Shown here piece by piece: positions 1 to 8,102 of a stretch of DNA of 64,000 nt. The DNA is taken from NCBI RefSeq assembly GCF_014192055.1, contig NZ_JACHXM010000005.1, positions 101,935-165,934 of the forward strand, given 5' to 3'. Position numbers and translations under genes: made by a program. This stretch comes from Halomonas organivorans. GTDB lineage: Bacteria > Pseudomonadota > Gammaproteobacteria > Pseudomonadales > Halomonadaceae. The notes under the pieces were generated by a model. The model was not told the DNA's origin. It made no database searches and saw only the letters and a list, made by a program, of their open reading frames with translations. Position 1 is the stretch's first letter, and each line of letters starts with the position of its first letter.

Positions 1-64
1 TCAGCCAGTCGCGGGTGTCCAGCAGGGCGCCGAGCTGGCGGGCGAGCAGGGCGTAGTCGGTCAT
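1..64 (-). CDS. GAF domain protein, N-terminal fragment (possible free Met-R-sulfoxide reductase)
   Basis: Only the first 21 codons are in the window. They read MTDYALLARQLGALLDTRDWL on the reverse strand, preceded by an AAGGAGA ribosome-binding site about 6 bases before the ATG. The segment resembles the N-terminal helix of the YebR/fRMsr type of GAF protein, which reduces free methionine-R-sulfoxide. The catalytic cysteines lie outside the window, so the family is a guess from a short helix plus the neighbouring methionine transport genes. Confidence 0.45.
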   Translation of the reverse strand, partial: MTDYALLARQLGALLDTRDWL

Positions 65-83
65 GATGTCTCCTTCAACGACA

Positions 84-107
84 GGGGCCGGCACATCGGC
101 CGGCCCC
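84..107. terminator. GC-rich hairpin between metQ and the GAF gene
   Basis: A 9-bp perfect inverted repeat (GGGGCCGGC / GCCGGCCCC, 6-base loop) lies downstream of metQ and just upstream of the GAF gene start. There is no clean T tract on either side. It may end metNIQ transcripts or may only stabilise the 3' end. Confidence 0.35.
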
Positions 108-158
108 AAACTTCTCAATCCTGAGGGTAATGCGGAATGCGTTACGAGCGAGGATAGG

Positions 159-247
159 CTGGCCGCAGCCGGAGCGCAGCTCCCGGAGTGTAGCCCGCTA
201 CATGAGGAGAGCGAGCACCGTAGGCGGCCAGGATATCGAGCGCAGTA
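159..247. repeat. Dispersed REP-like element, copy 1
   Basis: Positions 171-206 match 1209-1244 at all but one base, and the flank 223-246 resembles 1276-1299. In this copy an 8-bp outer stem, CTGGCCGC (159-166) with GCGGCCAG (224-231), encloses an inner TGTA...TACA dyad, so it could fold as a hairpin. It is non-coding and lies downstream of metQ. Confidence 0.7.
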
Positions 248-262
248 GCAGTCCGCTTGCCC

Positions 263-1057
263 TCATTCCCAGCCCGGGACGGCCGCGCCCTTGAAAAGCT
301 CCTCTGCCTTGGCGGCGACCTCGTCGGTCTGGTAGGCGTCGACCAGCTGCTGGATCTCCTCGCGGTCCTCGTCCCCGGCGCGTACGGCGATGATGTTGAC
401 GTAGGGCGACTCGGGGCCTTCCTTGATCAGGGCGTCGTCCAGGCTCAGGCCGGCCGGCTGGGCGAAGGTGTTGTTGATGAAGGCCATGTCCACGTCGGGC
501 AGCACGCGGGGCAGCTGCGCGGCCTCGATTTCGCGGAACTCGAAGTCATGCGGGTTCTCGACGATGTTCAGCGGGGTGGCCACGAGGTTCTTGGGGTCGT
601 CCAGGGTGATCAGGCCCTCTTCATGCAGCAGGATCAGCGAGCGACCCTCGTTGGTCGGGTCGTTGGGCAGGGCGATGGTGGCGCCATCCGGCAGTGCCTC
701 GATGCTGTCATACTTCTCGGAGTAGGCGCCGATCGGATAGACGAAGGTGCGGCCGGCGATGGCGAAGTCGTAGCCGCGATCCTCGACCATCGACTGCATG
801 TAGGGTTCGTGCTGGTAGGCGTTGGCGTCCAGGCTGCCGTCGGCCAGCGCGGCATTGGGCGTGACGTAGTCGGTGAACTCGATGATCTCGACGTCCAGGC
901 CGTACTCTTGCTCGGCAATGTCCGCAGCGACTTGCATGACGTCGGTCTCGGGGCCTGCCACCGTGCCCACCTTGATGCTGTGCTCGTCGGCGTTGGCCTG
1001 GCCGATGGCCAGGGTCAGGGCGGAAGCGGCGAGGCCGCCGATCAGGATGTTGCGCAT
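263..1057 (-). CDS. metQ: MetQ, D/L-methionine ABC transporter substrate-binding protein
   Basis: This 264-residue protein belongs to the NlpA/MetQ family and captures methionine in the periplasm for MetNI. Residues 1-23 form a signal peptide ending in an AxA-type site (QANA, then DEHSIKVG). There is no lipobox cysteine, so this MetQ is predicted to be soluble, unlike the E. coli lipoprotein. The mature part has the family blocks EFTDYVTPNAALADGSLDAN and PNDPTNEGRSLILL. The chosen ATG has an AGGAGG site 8 bases upstream. An upstream extension in the same frame has no ribosome site and runs into metI, so it was discarded. The gene is last in metNIQ but 260 bases from metI, with a repeat and a possible promoter between. 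Confidence 0.95.
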   Translation of the reverse strand: MRNILIGGLAASALTLAIGQANADEHSIKVGTVAGPETDVMQVAADIAEQEYGLDVEIIEFTDYVTPNAALADGSLDANAYQHEPYMQSMVEDRGYDFAIAGRTFVYPIGAYSEKYDSIEALPDGATIALPNDPTNEGRSLILLHEEGLITLDDPKNLVATPLNIVENPHDFEFREIEAAQLPRVLPDVDMAFINNTFAQPAGLSLDDALIKEGPESPYVNIIAVRAGDEDREEIQQLVDAYQTDEVAAKAEELFKGAAVPGWE

Positions 1058-1085
1058 ATAGTGAGCCTCCTTCTGTTTCGTCTCG

Positions 1086-1114
1086 ATATTAATGTAATAA
1101 GCAGGTTGTCTTAA
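1086..1114 (-). promoter_or_regulatory. Candidate internal promoter for metQ
   Basis: On the reverse strand TTAAGA (1109-1114) is 17 bases from TAATAT (1086-1091), in an AT-rich stretch that stands out from the GC-rich surroundings. It lies about 30 bases upstream of the metQ ATG. Both hexamers match consensus only partly (about 4 of 6 each), so this is a plausible second promoter and nothing firmer. Confidence 0.35.
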
Positions 1115-1208
1115 ATAGCTTTCAGTTATTAATTCGATGTCACCTTGCGGAGGCTCTGATTTGCGTAGCGAGCGATGACAGGCGGGGGCGCCTAGCCTGG
1201 TCGCCGCC

Positions 1209-1300
1209 GGAGCGCAGCTTCCGGAGTGTAGCCCGCTACATGAGACACGACCGGGCCGGCGCACCGGCACCGCCGGTGGCCAGGATGTCGAGCGCAGCAC
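1209..1300. repeat. Dispersed REP-like element, copy 2
   Basis: This is the second copy of the element at 159-247, in the same orientation. The core (GGAGCGCAGC, then a TGTAGCCCGCTACATGAG box) differs at one base over 36, and the end resembles GGCCAGGATRTCGAGCGCAG. The middle is longer and diverged. It fills much of the metI-metQ gap. Confidence 0.7.
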
Positions 1301-1317
1301 TAAATCAGAGTCCTCCT

Positions 1318-1971
1318 TTACTTGTGGTCGCTCTTGCGCACCAGGTAATCCCCCAGGCTCTGGAAGCCCTGGACCATGAACACCAGAATCACCACGGTGA
1401 TCAGCATGATGGTGGGGTTGAAGCGGTTGTAGCCATAGCGAATGCCCAGGTCGCCGAGCCCGCCGCCGCCGACCGCGCCGGCCATGGCGGAATAGCTCAC
1501 CAGGGTCACGATGGTGACGGTCAGGGCGGTGAAGATGCCGCCCCTTGCCTCGGGCAGCAGCACCTTGACGATGATCTGCCACGGGGTGGCGCCCATGGAC
1601 TGGGCGGCTTCCACCAGGCCGGGCGAGATCTCGTTCAGGGCGCCTTCGACCAGGCGGGCGATGAAGGGGATCGCGGCGATGGTCAGCGGTACCACGGCGG
1701 CGTTGGTGCCGATGGAGGAGCCGACCAGGGCGCGGGTGAAGGGAATGATCGCGACCATCAGGATGATGAAGGGCACCGAGCGGCCGACATTGGTGATGAT
1801 GCCGAGCGCGCCGTTGACGACCGGCTGGGCCAGGATCTGGCGCGGTCGGGTGACATAGAGCAGCACGCCGAGCGGAATGCCCAGCGCCGCCGAGATCAGT
1901 CCGGAGATCGCCACCATGTAGAGGGTGTCGAGGGTGGCCTCGAGGATCAGTTCAAGCATCGCGCTGGACAT
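1318..1971 (-). CDS. metI: MetI, methionine ABC transporter permease
   Basis: A 217-residue inner-membrane permease with five or so membrane segments, the usual length for MetI. The cytoplasmic EAA loop that docks on the ATPase is visible as EAAQSMGATPWQIIVKVLLP. The segment SYSAMAGAVGGGGLGDLGIR near the C terminus is characteristic of MetI. Its start overlaps the end of metN by 20 bases, so the two are translationally coupled. It works with MetN (ATPase) and MetQ (binding protein) to import D- and L-methionine. Confidence 0.96.
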   Translation of the reverse strand: MSSAMLELILEATLDTLYMVAISGLISAALGIPLGVLLYVTRPRQILAQPVVNGALGIITNVGRSVPFIILMVAIIPFTRALVGSSIGTNAAVVPLTIAAIPFIARLVEGALNEISPGLVEAAQSMGATPWQIIVKVLLPEARGGIFTALTVTIVTLVSYSAMAGAVGGGGLGDLGIRYGYNRFNPTIMLITVVILVFMVQGFQSLGDYLVRKSDHK

Positions 1972-3001
1972 GGCCGAGCACCTCCACCTGCAGGTCGTGG
2001 GTTTCCAGGTAGGCGATGGCGCGGCGGGTGTCGTCCGCGTCGCCCATCAGTTCGGCGATCATCAGCCCCAGGGTGCGATCCTGGATCGACTCCACCTTGG
2101 CCTGGAGAATGCTGACGTCCACGCCGCATTCCCGTGCCAGGCGCGAGATCAGCGGGGTGGAGACGGCGTCCCCGGAGAAGGCCAGCCTGACGACCGGGTG
2201 GGTGCGCGCGCCGGGCGCTTCCTCCAGGCGCTCGATCAGCGCCCGCGGCGGCTCGAGCTCCAGGAAGTCGTTGAGGAATTCGCGTCCCAGCCGGGTGCGC
2301 GGGGCGGTGAAGAAGTCGCCGACGTCGGCCTCTTCGACCAGCTCGCCGCCGGAGATCAGGCTGACCCGGTGGCAGATGGTCTTGACCACTTCCATTTCGT
2401 GAGTGATCAGCAGGATGGTCAGTCCGAGCTGCTGGTTGATGTCCTGCAGCAACTCCAGGATCGAGCCGGTGGTGTGCGGGTCGAGCGCCGAGGTGGCCTC
2501 GTCGCACAGCAGCACCGTGGGGCGACTGGCCAGGGCGCGGGCGATGGCCACCCGCTGCTTCTGGCCGCCGGAGAGCTGGGCCGGGTAGTGGCTGGCCTTG
2601 TCGGCCAGGCCGACCAGCTCCAGCAGCGGGGTGACGCGCTCACGGATCTCGGTCCTGTTCACGCCCATCAGTTCGAGCGGCAGGGCGACGTTGTCGAAGA
2701 CGGTACGTGAGGTCAGCAGGTTGAAGTGCTGGAAGATCATGCCGATGCGATGGCGCGCCTGGTTGAGGGCGTCTCGCGACAGGCCGGTGAGCTCTTGCCC
2801 GTCCACCGTGACGCTGCCCGTCGTCGGGCGCTCCAGCAGGTTCACGCAGCGGATCAGGGTCGACTTGCCGGCGCCGGACAGGCCGATGACGCCGTGGATC
2901 TGGCCCTTGGGCACGTGCAGGTCGAAGGCCTTGAGGGCCTCGACGCCGTCTCGCTTACCCTTGGCGAAGTAGGTCTTGGATACGTTGTGCAGTCGAATCA
3001 T
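1952..3001 (-). CDS. metN: MetN, methionine ABC transporter ATPase
   Basis: This 349-residue ATPase has Walker [10 protein letters not shown] (residues 40-48), the signature LSGGQ (143-147), Walker B VLLCDE (163-168) and a H-loop (ITHEMEVV). A C-terminal NIL domain (about 270-345) is the methionine-sensing regulatory domain of MetN and allows feedback inhibition of transport. The start was set at [13 protein letters not shown] longer reading to 3103 would run through the terminator and riboswitch of the leader. First gene of metNIQ; transcription is probably controlled by the SAM-II leader described separately, so import would be shut off when S-adenosylmethionine is plentiful. Confidence 0.97.
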   Translation of the reverse strand: MIRLHNVSKTYFAKGKRDGVEALKAFDLHVPKGQIHGVIGLSGAGKSTLIRCVNLLERPTTGSVTVDGQELTGLSRDALNQARHRIGMIFQHFNLLTSRTVFDNVALPLELMGVNRTEIRERVTPLLELVGLADKASHYPAQLSGGQKQRVAIARALASRPTVLLCDEATSALDPHTTGSILELLQDINQQLGLTILLITHEMEVVKTICHRVSLISGGELVEEADVGDFFTAPRTRLGREFLNDFLELEPPRALIERLEEAPGARTHPVVRLAFSGDAVSTPLISRLARECGVDVSILQAKVESIQDRTLGLMIAELMGDADDTRRAIAYLETHDLQVEVLGHVQRDA

Positions 3002-3060
3002 CTGGGCCACCAGGGGTGGCGCCGGGGTGGGGCGGGCGGCGTGCGCGTGGCGGGCGGGAA

Positions 3061-3088
3061 TAAAAAAAGGCCACCCTGACGGGTGGCC
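3061..3088 (-). terminator. Intrinsic terminator in the metN leader (riboswitch expression platform)
   Basis: Reading the reverse strand, GGCCACCC, a GTCA loop and GGGTGGCC form an 8-bp perfect stem followed by seven Ts. It sits between the SAM-II aptamer and the metN start, about 60 bases before the ATG. The CACCC of its 5' arm can alternatively pair with GGGTG (3103-3107), which belongs to the aptamer's 3' pseudoknot strand. That gives a simple terminator/antiterminator switch. Confidence 0.85.
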
Positions 3089-3102
3089 ATCAACGCTGGA
3101 CA

Positions 3103-3185
3103 CACCCTTTTAGCTGCACTTGCACATCGCGCGACTGGCAAGCCGTGCGACGTCGGCGCCCGCAATCCGGGTTCAAATCGGCGCC
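3103..3185 (-). ncRNA. SAM-II (SAM-alpha, metA motif) riboswitch
   Basis: Read on the reverse strand, the leader has P1 arms GGCGCC (3180-3185) and GGCGCC (3155-3160). Loop 1 is GATTTGAACCCGGATTGC (3162-3179) and the 3' strand is GTGCAGCTAAAAGGGTG. These match the SAM-II elements GAUUUAACC, AUUGC and GCUAAAAAGGG in order, with one A fewer in the A run. AACCC in loop 1 can pair with GGGT at the 3' end to make the class-defining pseudoknot. Between P1 and the 3' strand there is an extra GC-rich segment of roughly 30 bases that can fold as an inserted hairpin, where the classical aptamer has only a short linker. SAM-II binds S-adenosylmethionine, and a methionine importer downstream fits. No covariance search was possible. 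Confidence 0.8.
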
Positions 3186-3202
3186 TTCAAAATGTGGCCG
3201 CA

Positions 3203-3231
3203 ATCCTAGGTCTCGAACGAACGTATGTCAA
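3203..3231 (-). promoter_or_regulatory. sigma70 promoter of metNIQ
   Basis: A perfect TTGACA (-35, 3226-3231) is exactly 17 bases from TAGGAT (-10, 3203-3208). The predicted start, near 3196, places the SAM-II aptamer at the very 5' end of the transcript. Confidence 0.8.
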
Positions 3232-3451
3232 ACTCTTTGGTGCATGTTGGCAGGCATGAAGCGCACGGTTGGTGATAATCACTGATATTGATTCAAGAGC
3301 AGCAAGATCATCTGTTTCATGGGCCTTCGGCTAATCGGATTTGGCTTGTCTCGGCGGGAGCTGGGGCGTGCGGCATGGACGCGACCGGGCACGTTTTTCT
3401 ACACTGAGCGACTTCCTGCCCGTCGGGGCGGCACGACACGAGAGGAAAGGC

Positions 3452-4081
3452 ATGTTCACAGGCATCGTCCAGGGTACCGCTGAAGTGGTGGCCATCGAGG
3501 AGGCGGAAGCCTTCCGCACCCACGTTCTGGTGCTGCCGGAGTCCCTGCGCCACGGGCTCGAGATCGGGGCGTCGGTGGCCCACAACGGTGTCTGCCTGAC
3601 CGTCACGGCGATCGACGGCGAGCGCGTGAGCTTCGATTTGATGCGCGAGACCCTGAGAGTCACCAACCTGGGGGCGCTCGGCGTGGGCGGTCGGGTCAAC
3701 GTCGAGCGGGCGGCACGTTTCGGCGACGAGATTGGTGGCCACGCCATGTCCGGTCACGTGATGGCCACGGCGGAACTGGTCGAGATCGATGAGGCGCCCA
3801 ATAATCGCCGACTGTGGTTCGAGCTGCCTGGAGCGCTGGGCCGCTTCCTGTTCGACAAGGGCTATATCGGCGTCGACGGTGCCAGCCTGACCATCGGCGA
3901 GACACGCCAGGCCACCACCGGGCACGGCCCGCGTTTCTGCGTCGACCTGATCCCCGAGACCCTGGCGCGTACCGTGCTGGCAGACCGCGTGCCCGGAGAC
4001 CGGGTCAACATCGAGATCGACCCCCAGACCCAGGCCATCGTCGAGACGGTCGAGCGTGTCATGGCGGCCCGGGGCGCCTGA
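3452..4081 (+). CDS. ribE: Riboflavin synthase, alpha subunit
   Basis: This 209-residue enzyme converts two molecules of 6,7-dimethyl-8-ribityllumazine into riboflavin and a pyrimidinedione. It begins with the invariant MFTGIVQG and contains two tandem lumazine-binding barrels (about 1-97 and 98-200). The family motifs VAHNGVCLTV in the first barrel and IGVDGASLTI in the second are both present. The ATG at MFTGIV has a GAGGAAAG ribosome site; upstream codons in frame have no support. It stands alone, away from other rib genes, divergent from metNIQ. E. coli calls this gene ribC (also ribE). Confidence 0.97.
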   Translation: MFTGIVQGTAEVVAIEEAEAFRTHVLVLPESLRHGLEIGASVAHNGVCLTVTAIDGERVSFDLMRETLRVTNLGALGVGGRVNVERAARFGDEIGGHAMSGHVMATAELVEIDEAPNNRRLWFELPGALGRFLFDKGYIGVDGASLTIGETRQATTGHGPRFCVDLIPETLARTVLADRVPGDRVNIEIDPQTQAIVETVERVMAARGA

Positions 4082-4097
4082 GGCGTTCAGACTGCGT

Positions 4098-4115
4098 TGG
4101 CCAGACGACTGGCCA
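4098..4115 (+). terminator. Weak terminator hairpin after ribE
   Basis: TGGCCAG, loop ACGA, CTGGCCA forms a 7-bp perfect stem 16 bases after the ribE stop. The following bases are CGCTTTCG, so the T tract is poor. Confidence 0.35.
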
Positions 4116-4253
4116 CGCTTTCGGGGGTCCCGTATATATCAGTGAGTCGTGCCGCACTCGCCAGGTGGCGTCTCGCTTCCCGGGACGCCATCCGCTACCA
4201 TGTGCGGCTTTTCTCGCACCCTGGACGCGACATCGCAGCGTAGGACGACTCTC

Positions 4254-5558
4254 ATGCCGAAACGCCTGATCGCCAATCACTTCAAGCTCGCCGAACACGG
4301 CACCGACGTGAAGACCGAGGTCATCGCCGGGATTACCACCTTCCTGACCATGGCCTATATCATCTTCGTCAACCCGAGCATCCTCTCCGAGTCCGGCATG
4401 GATTACGGCGCGGTGTTCGTGGCGACATGCCTGGCGTCGGCCGTGGGGTGTTTGATCATGGGCCTGTGGGCCAACTATCCCATCGCCCTGGCGCCCGGAA
4501 TGGGGCTCAACGCCTTCTTCACCTACGGCGTGGTGATGGGCATGGGCTACAGCTGGGAGGCGGCGCTGGGTGCGGTCTTCCTGTCCGGCCTCACCTTCTT
4601 CCTGCTCAGCATATTCCGCATCCGCGAGTGGATCATCAACTCGATCCCCATGTCGCTGCGCCTGGGGATTGCCGCCGGCATCGGCCTGTTTCTGGCGATG
4701 ATCGCGCTGAAGAACGCCGGCATCGTGGTCGCCAACCCGGCTACCTATGTGGCATTGGGCGACCTGACCCAGCCTTCGGCCCTCTATGCACTGCTTGGCT
4801 TCTTCGTGATCACCGCGCTGTCGCACCTGCGCGTGACCGGTGCGGTGATGATCGGCATCCTCGGCATCACCGTGCTGGCCATCCTGCTCGGCCACAACGA
4901 GTTCGGCGGCGTCGTCTCCATGCCGCCGTCCATCGCTCCGACGCTGATGCAGCTCGACCTGGCCGGCGCCTTCGACATCGCCATGTTCAGCGTGGTGTTC
5001 GCCTTCCTGTTCGTCGATCTTTTCGACACGTCCGGCACCCTGATCGGCGTCGCCCACCGAGGCGGCCTGCTCGACGAGGAAGGCAAGCTGCCGCGCATCG
5101 GCCGTGCCATGATGGCCGACAGCGGGGCGTCCATGGCCGGCGCTGCGCTCGGCACCTCCACGACCACCAGCTACATCGAGTCCACCGCCGGCATCGTGTC
5201 CGGTGGACGCACCGGCCTGACCGCCGTGGTGGTCGGCGTGCTGTTCCTGGTCAGCCTGTTCTTTTCTCCGCTGGCAGGCTCCATCCCGGCCTACGCCACC
5301 GCCGGCGCGCTGCTGTACGTGGCGGTGCTGATGGCCGGCAGCCTGGCCCACGCCGACTGGAACGACGCCACCGAGGCGGCGCCGGTACTGATCGCTGCGC
5401 TTGCCATGCCGTTGACCTTTTCCATTGCCGAGGGCATCGCGCTGGGCTTCATCAGCTACGCGGCCATCAAGGCCCTGTCCGGGCGTTTCCGCGACCTGAA
5501 CCCGGCCGTGGTGATCCTGGCGCTGGTCTTTTGCGCCAAGTTCCTGTTCCTCGACTGA
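4254..5558 (+). CDS. NCS2-family purine permease (adenine/guanine/hypoxanthine)
   Basis: A 434-residue protein of the AzgA-like branch of NCS2 transporters (AdeP/AdeQ/GhxP/GhxQ/PbuG type), with 12 or more membrane segments. Visible signatures are the N-terminal EVIAGITTFLTMAYIIFVNP, the ALAPGMGLNAFFTY segment and the substrate region LGTSTTTSYIESTAGI. These proton symporters carry purine bases into the cell. The next two genes are purine phosphoribosyltransferases, so the base would be captured as a nucleotide immediately. Adenine or guanine/hypoxanthine cannot be distinguished by eye. The start MPKRLIANHF was chosen by homology over a longer reading from 4149. Confidence 0.9.
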   Translation: MPKRLIANHFKLAEHGTDVKTEVIAGITTFLTMAYIIFVNPSILSESGMDYGAVFVATCLASAVGCLIMGLWANYPIALAPGMGLNAFFTYGVVMGMGYSWEAALGAVFLSGLTFFLLSIFRIREWIINSIPMSLRLGIAAGIGLFLAMIALKNAGIVVANPATYVALGDLTQPSALYALLGFFVITALSHLRVTGAVMIGILGITVLAILLGHNEFGGVVSMPPSIAPTLMQLDLAGAFDIAMFSVVFAFLFVDLFDTSGTLIGVAHRGGLLDEEGKLPRIGRAMMADSGASMAGAALGTSTTTSYIESTAGIVSGGRTGLTAVVVGVLFLVSLFFSPLAGSIPAYATAGALLYVAVLMAGSLAHADWNDATEAAPVLIAALAMPLTFSIAEGIALGFISYAAIKALSGRFRDLNPAVVILALVFCAKFLFLD

Positions 5559-5579
5559 CACTGACCGACGAGAATTGCG

Positions 5580-6125
5580 ATGAGCATCTACGGCGACTAC
5601 ATCAAGTCCGTCATCCGCACCGTCCCCGACTGGCCGCAGCCGGGGGTCAACTTCCGCGATATCACGCCGCTGCTGCAGAACAGCGCGGCCTTCCGCAAGC
5701 TGATCGACAGCTTCGTGCACCGCTATCAGGAGATGGATCTCGATGCCATCGCCGCCATCGATGCGCGCGGCTTCATCGTCGGTGCTCCGCTGGCCTACGA
5801 GCTGGGTTGCAGCTTCGTGCCGGTGCGCAAGAAGGGCAAGCTGCCGTTCAAGACCATCAGCGAGACCTATACGCTGGAATACGGCGAAGCCGAGGTCGAG
5901 CTGCACAGCGACGCCTTTCACGAAGGTGACCGCATCCTGGTGGTCGACGACCTGATCGCCACCGGCGGCACCATGCTGGCCGCCGCCAAGCTGATCACCC
6001 GCAGCGGCGGCCAGGTGGTCGAGACCGCCACCATCGTCGATCTGCCGGACCTGGGCGGCGCGGATCGCATTCGCGAGGCGGGCTACAGCGTCTTCGCGGT
6101 CTGTTCCTTCACCGAGGATGAGTGA
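5580..6125 (+). CDS. apt: Adenine phosphoribosyltransferase
   Basis: 181 residues, the family's usual size. It makes AMP from adenine and PRPP in purine salvage. The N-terminal [20 protein letters not shown] and the PRPP-binding motif [15 protein letters not shown] are both clear. It lies 21 bases after the purine permease and its end abuts gpt, suggesting one salvage operon. Confidence 0.97.
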   Translation: MSIYGDYIKSVIRTVPDWPQPGVNFRDITPLLQNSAAFRKLIDSFVHRYQEMDLDAIAAIDARGFIVGAPLAYELGCSFVPVRKKGKLPFKTISETYTLEYGEAEVELHSDAFHEGDRILVVDDLIATGGTMLAAAKLITRSGGQVVETATIVDLPDLGGADRIREAGYSVFAVCSFTEDE

Positions 6126-6132
6126 GGTCGCC

Positions 6133-6612
6133 ATGAGCCATCAGCGCTATCACCAGCATTTCACCGTCTCCTGGGACCAGCTCCATCGCGACGTGCGCGA
6201 ACTCTGCCACCGGCTGGTCGAGCGCGACTTCAAGGGCATCGTCGCGATCACTCGCGGGGGGCTGATTCCCGCCGCGCTGATTGCCCGCGAGCTCAACGTG
6301 CGGCTGATCGATACCGTCTGCATCAGTAGCTACGACGGCAAGGATCAGGGCGAGCTCGAGGTCATGAAAGGGGTCGACCACGACGGCGATGGCTGGCTGC
6401 TGGTGGACGATCTGGTCGATACCGGCAAGACCGCGCGCAAGGTGCGCGAGATGCTGCCCAAGGCGCATTTCGTGACCGTCTACGCCAAGCCGGAAGGGCG
6501 CCCGCTGGTCGATCAGTACCTCACCGAGGTGGCGCAGGACTGCTGGATCCAGTTCCCCTGGGACATGGGCGTGGCCTATGTCGAACCCCTGGCCGACCAG
6601 ATCAAGCGCTGA
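6133..6612 (+). CDS. gpt: Xanthine(-guanine) phosphoribosyltransferase
   Basis: A 159-residue type I phosphoribosyltransferase closely resembling E. coli Gpt, which converts xanthine and guanine (less well hypoxanthine) to XMP and GMP. Conserved stretches are [28 protein letters not shown], the PRPP loop [25 protein letters not shown] and the C-terminal QFPWDMG. The second ATG ([10 protein letters not shown], after GAGGTCGCC) matches the family's start; an upstream ATG at 6118 would overlap apt. It follows apt by 7 bases. Confidence 0.93.
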   Translation: MSHQRYHQHFTVSWDQLHRDVRELCHRLVERDFKGIVAITRGGLIPAALIARELNVRLIDTVCISSYDGKDQGELEVMKGVDHDGDGWLLVDDLVDTGKTARKVREMLPKAHFVTVYAKPEGRPLVDQYLTEVAQDCWIQFPWDMGVAYVEPLADQIKR

Positions 6613-6615
6613 ATC

Positions 6616-7302
6616 ATGAACTGTCCGTTACCCGATAGCTGGCAGCGCTGGCTCGGCGACGAGTTCGCGGCGCCCTACATGCAGGCGCTGCGCGACTTCC
6701 TGTCCGCCGAGAAGGCGGCCCGCAAGGTCATCTATCCGCATTCCTCGAACTGGTTCCGCGCCTTCGAGCTGACCCCGTTGGATCAGGTCAGGGTGGTGAT
6801 CCTGGGGCAGGATCCCTACCACGGTCCGGGACAGGCCCACGGGCTGTGCTTCTCGGTGCGAGCCGGGGTGCGCACGCCGCCGTCGCTGGTCAACATCTAC
6901 AAGGAACTGGCCGCCGATGTGGGCTTCGTGCCCGTCGATCACGGTCACCTGGAGCATTGGGCGCGCCAGGGCGTATTGCTGCTCAACACCTCGTTGACCG
7001 TCGAGCAGGGCAATGCCGGTTCCCACCGCGGCAAGGGCTGGGAGACCTTCACCGACCGGGCCATCGCCACGGTCAACGAGCACGCCGAGCCGACCGTCTT
7101 CCTGCTGTGGGGCAGCCATGCCCGACAGAAGAAGGCGCTGATCGACACTCGCCGGCACCTGGTGCTGGAGTCGCCGCACCCATCGCCGCTCTCGGCCCAT
7201 CGTGGCTTCTTCGGCAACCATCATTTCTCGCGTGCCAACGCGTTCCTTGCCGAGCACGGCCGCGCGCCGATCGACTGGCAGCTGCCGGCGACGCCGGAAT
7301 GA
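6616..7302 (+). CDS. ung: Uracil-DNA glycosylase, family 1
   Basis: This 228-residue enzyme removes uracil from DNA to start base-excision repair. The water-activating motif [13 protein letters not shown] (Asp66), the uracil-pocket Asn in [10 protein letters not shown] and the minor-groove loop [13 protein letters not shown] (His188) are all intact. It begins 3 bases after gpt, so it is probably cotranscribed with the purine salvage genes. Confidence 0.97.
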   Translation: MNCPLPDSWQRWLGDEFAAPYMQALRDFLSAEKAARKVIYPHSSNWFRAFELTPLDQVRVVILGQDPYHGPGQAHGLCFSVRAGVRTPPSLVNIYKELAADVGFVPVDHGHLEHWARQGVLLLNTSLTVEQGNAGSHRGKGWETFTDRAIATVNEHAEPTVFLLWGSHARQKKALIDTRRHLVLESPHPSPLSAHRGFFGNHHFSRANAFLAEHGRAPIDWQLPATPE

Positions 7303-7309
7303 GCCCCCG

Positions 7310-7330
7310 CCGTGCCCAGGTCGGGCACGG
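7310..7330 (+). terminator. Hairpin after ung
   Basis: CCGTGCCC, loop AGGTC, GGGCACGG gives an 8-bp perfect stem 7 bases after the ung stop. There is no T tract, so it is a weak terminator or a 3'-end stabiliser. Confidence 0.4.
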
Positions 7331-7335
7331 CCGCC

Positions 7336-7364
7336 TTAACCTTGCCGCGGCTTGCGGGTAGAAT
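7336..7364 (+). promoter_or_regulatory. Candidate upp promoter
   Basis: TTAACC (7336-7341) is 17 bases from TAGAAT (7359-7364), about 70 bases ahead of upp. The acnB promoter in this window uses nearly the same pair (TTAACA-17-TAGAAT). Confidence 0.5.
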
Positions 7365-7436
7365 GGCGCGCAATTTGCGCACGCTGCGCGTGCGTCTATG
7401 CTTGCCGACGAACCACCCCGCCGAAGAGGTCCGCCC

Positions 7437-8066
7437 ATGAGTGTCCATGCCATCCAGCATCCCCTGGTCCAGCACAAGCTGGGGCTGATGCGTGAAGCCG
7501 GAATCAGCACCAAGAGTTTTCGTGAATTGGCCGGTGAGGTGGCCAAGCTGCTGACCTACGAGGCGACTCAGGACCTGGAGCTGGAGACCCAGGAGATCGA
7601 CGGCTGGAGCGGCGAACCGATTCCGGTGCAGCAGCTCAAGGGCAAGAAGGTCACCATCGTGCCCATCCTGCGAGCCGGTCTCGGCATGCTGGACGGCGTC
7701 ACCGACCTGATTCCCAGTGCCCGCATCAGCGTGGTCGGCCTCTATCGCGACGAGGAGACCCTGGAGCCGGTGCCCTATTTCTCCAAGTTCGCGGGCGACC
7801 TGGACGAGCGCATGGCGATCGTCATCGATCCCATGCTGGCCACCGGGGGCACCATGGTGGCGACCCTCGACATGCTGCGCGAGCGTGGCTGCCAGCACAT
7901 GAAGGTGATCGTGCTGGTGGCCTCGCCGGAGGGCATCAAGCGGGTGCAGGAATCCTATCCCGAGATCGAGATCTACACCGCCGCGGTGGATGACCACCTG
8001 GACGAGCATGGCTATATCGTTCCCGGGTTGGGAGATGCCGGTGACAAGATCTTCGGCACCCGCTGA
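7437..8066 (+). CDS. upp: Uracil phosphoribosyltransferase
   Basis: A 209-residue enzyme making UMP from uracil and PRPP. The PRPP motif is [12 protein letters not shown] and the uracil-binding C-terminal region is [17 protein letters not shown], both canonical. The start at [15 protein letters not shown] has a GAAGAGG ribosome site. It has its own promoter and is followed by a strong inverted repeat, so it is probably monocistronic. A uracil permease is about 8 kb downstream (16366). Confidence 0.97.
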   Translation: MSVHAIQHPLVQHKLGLMREAGISTKSFRELAGEVAKLLTYEATQDLELETQEIDGWSGEPIPVQQLKGKKVTIVPILRAGLGMLDGVTDLIPSARISVVGLYRDEETLEPVPYFSKFAGDLDERMAIVIDPMLATGGTMVATLDMLRERGCQHMKVIVLVASPEGIKRVQESYPEIEIYTAAVDDHLDEHGYIVPGLGDAGDKIFGTR

Positions 8067-8079
8067 ACCCTTGCGATCT

Positions 8080-8102
8080 GCGGCCGGCTCCACGCCGGCC
8101 GC
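8080..8102 (+). terminator. Hairpin after upp
   Basis: GCGGCCGGC, loop TCCAC, GCCGGCCGC makes a 9-bp perfect stem 13 bases past the upp stop, followed by TCTCCCTCC and no T run. Confidence 0.45.

Noticed and set aside
263..1582. A longer MetQ starting inside metI
   Set aside because: The added 175 residues have no family similarity and pass through the non-coding repeat. The ATG at 1057 has AGGAGG and a signal peptide.
3121..3190. tRNA-like T-arm (GGTTCAAATC) on the forward strand upstream of metN
   Set aside because: The flanking bases do not pair into a T-stem or acceptor stem. On the reverse strand the same bases form loop 1 of the SAM-II element, a much better explanation.
3269..3291. 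Fur-box-like GATAAT/GATATT sequence upstream of ribE
   Set aside because: The match to the Fur consensus is weak, there is no dyad, and no promoter with good spacing was found next to it.
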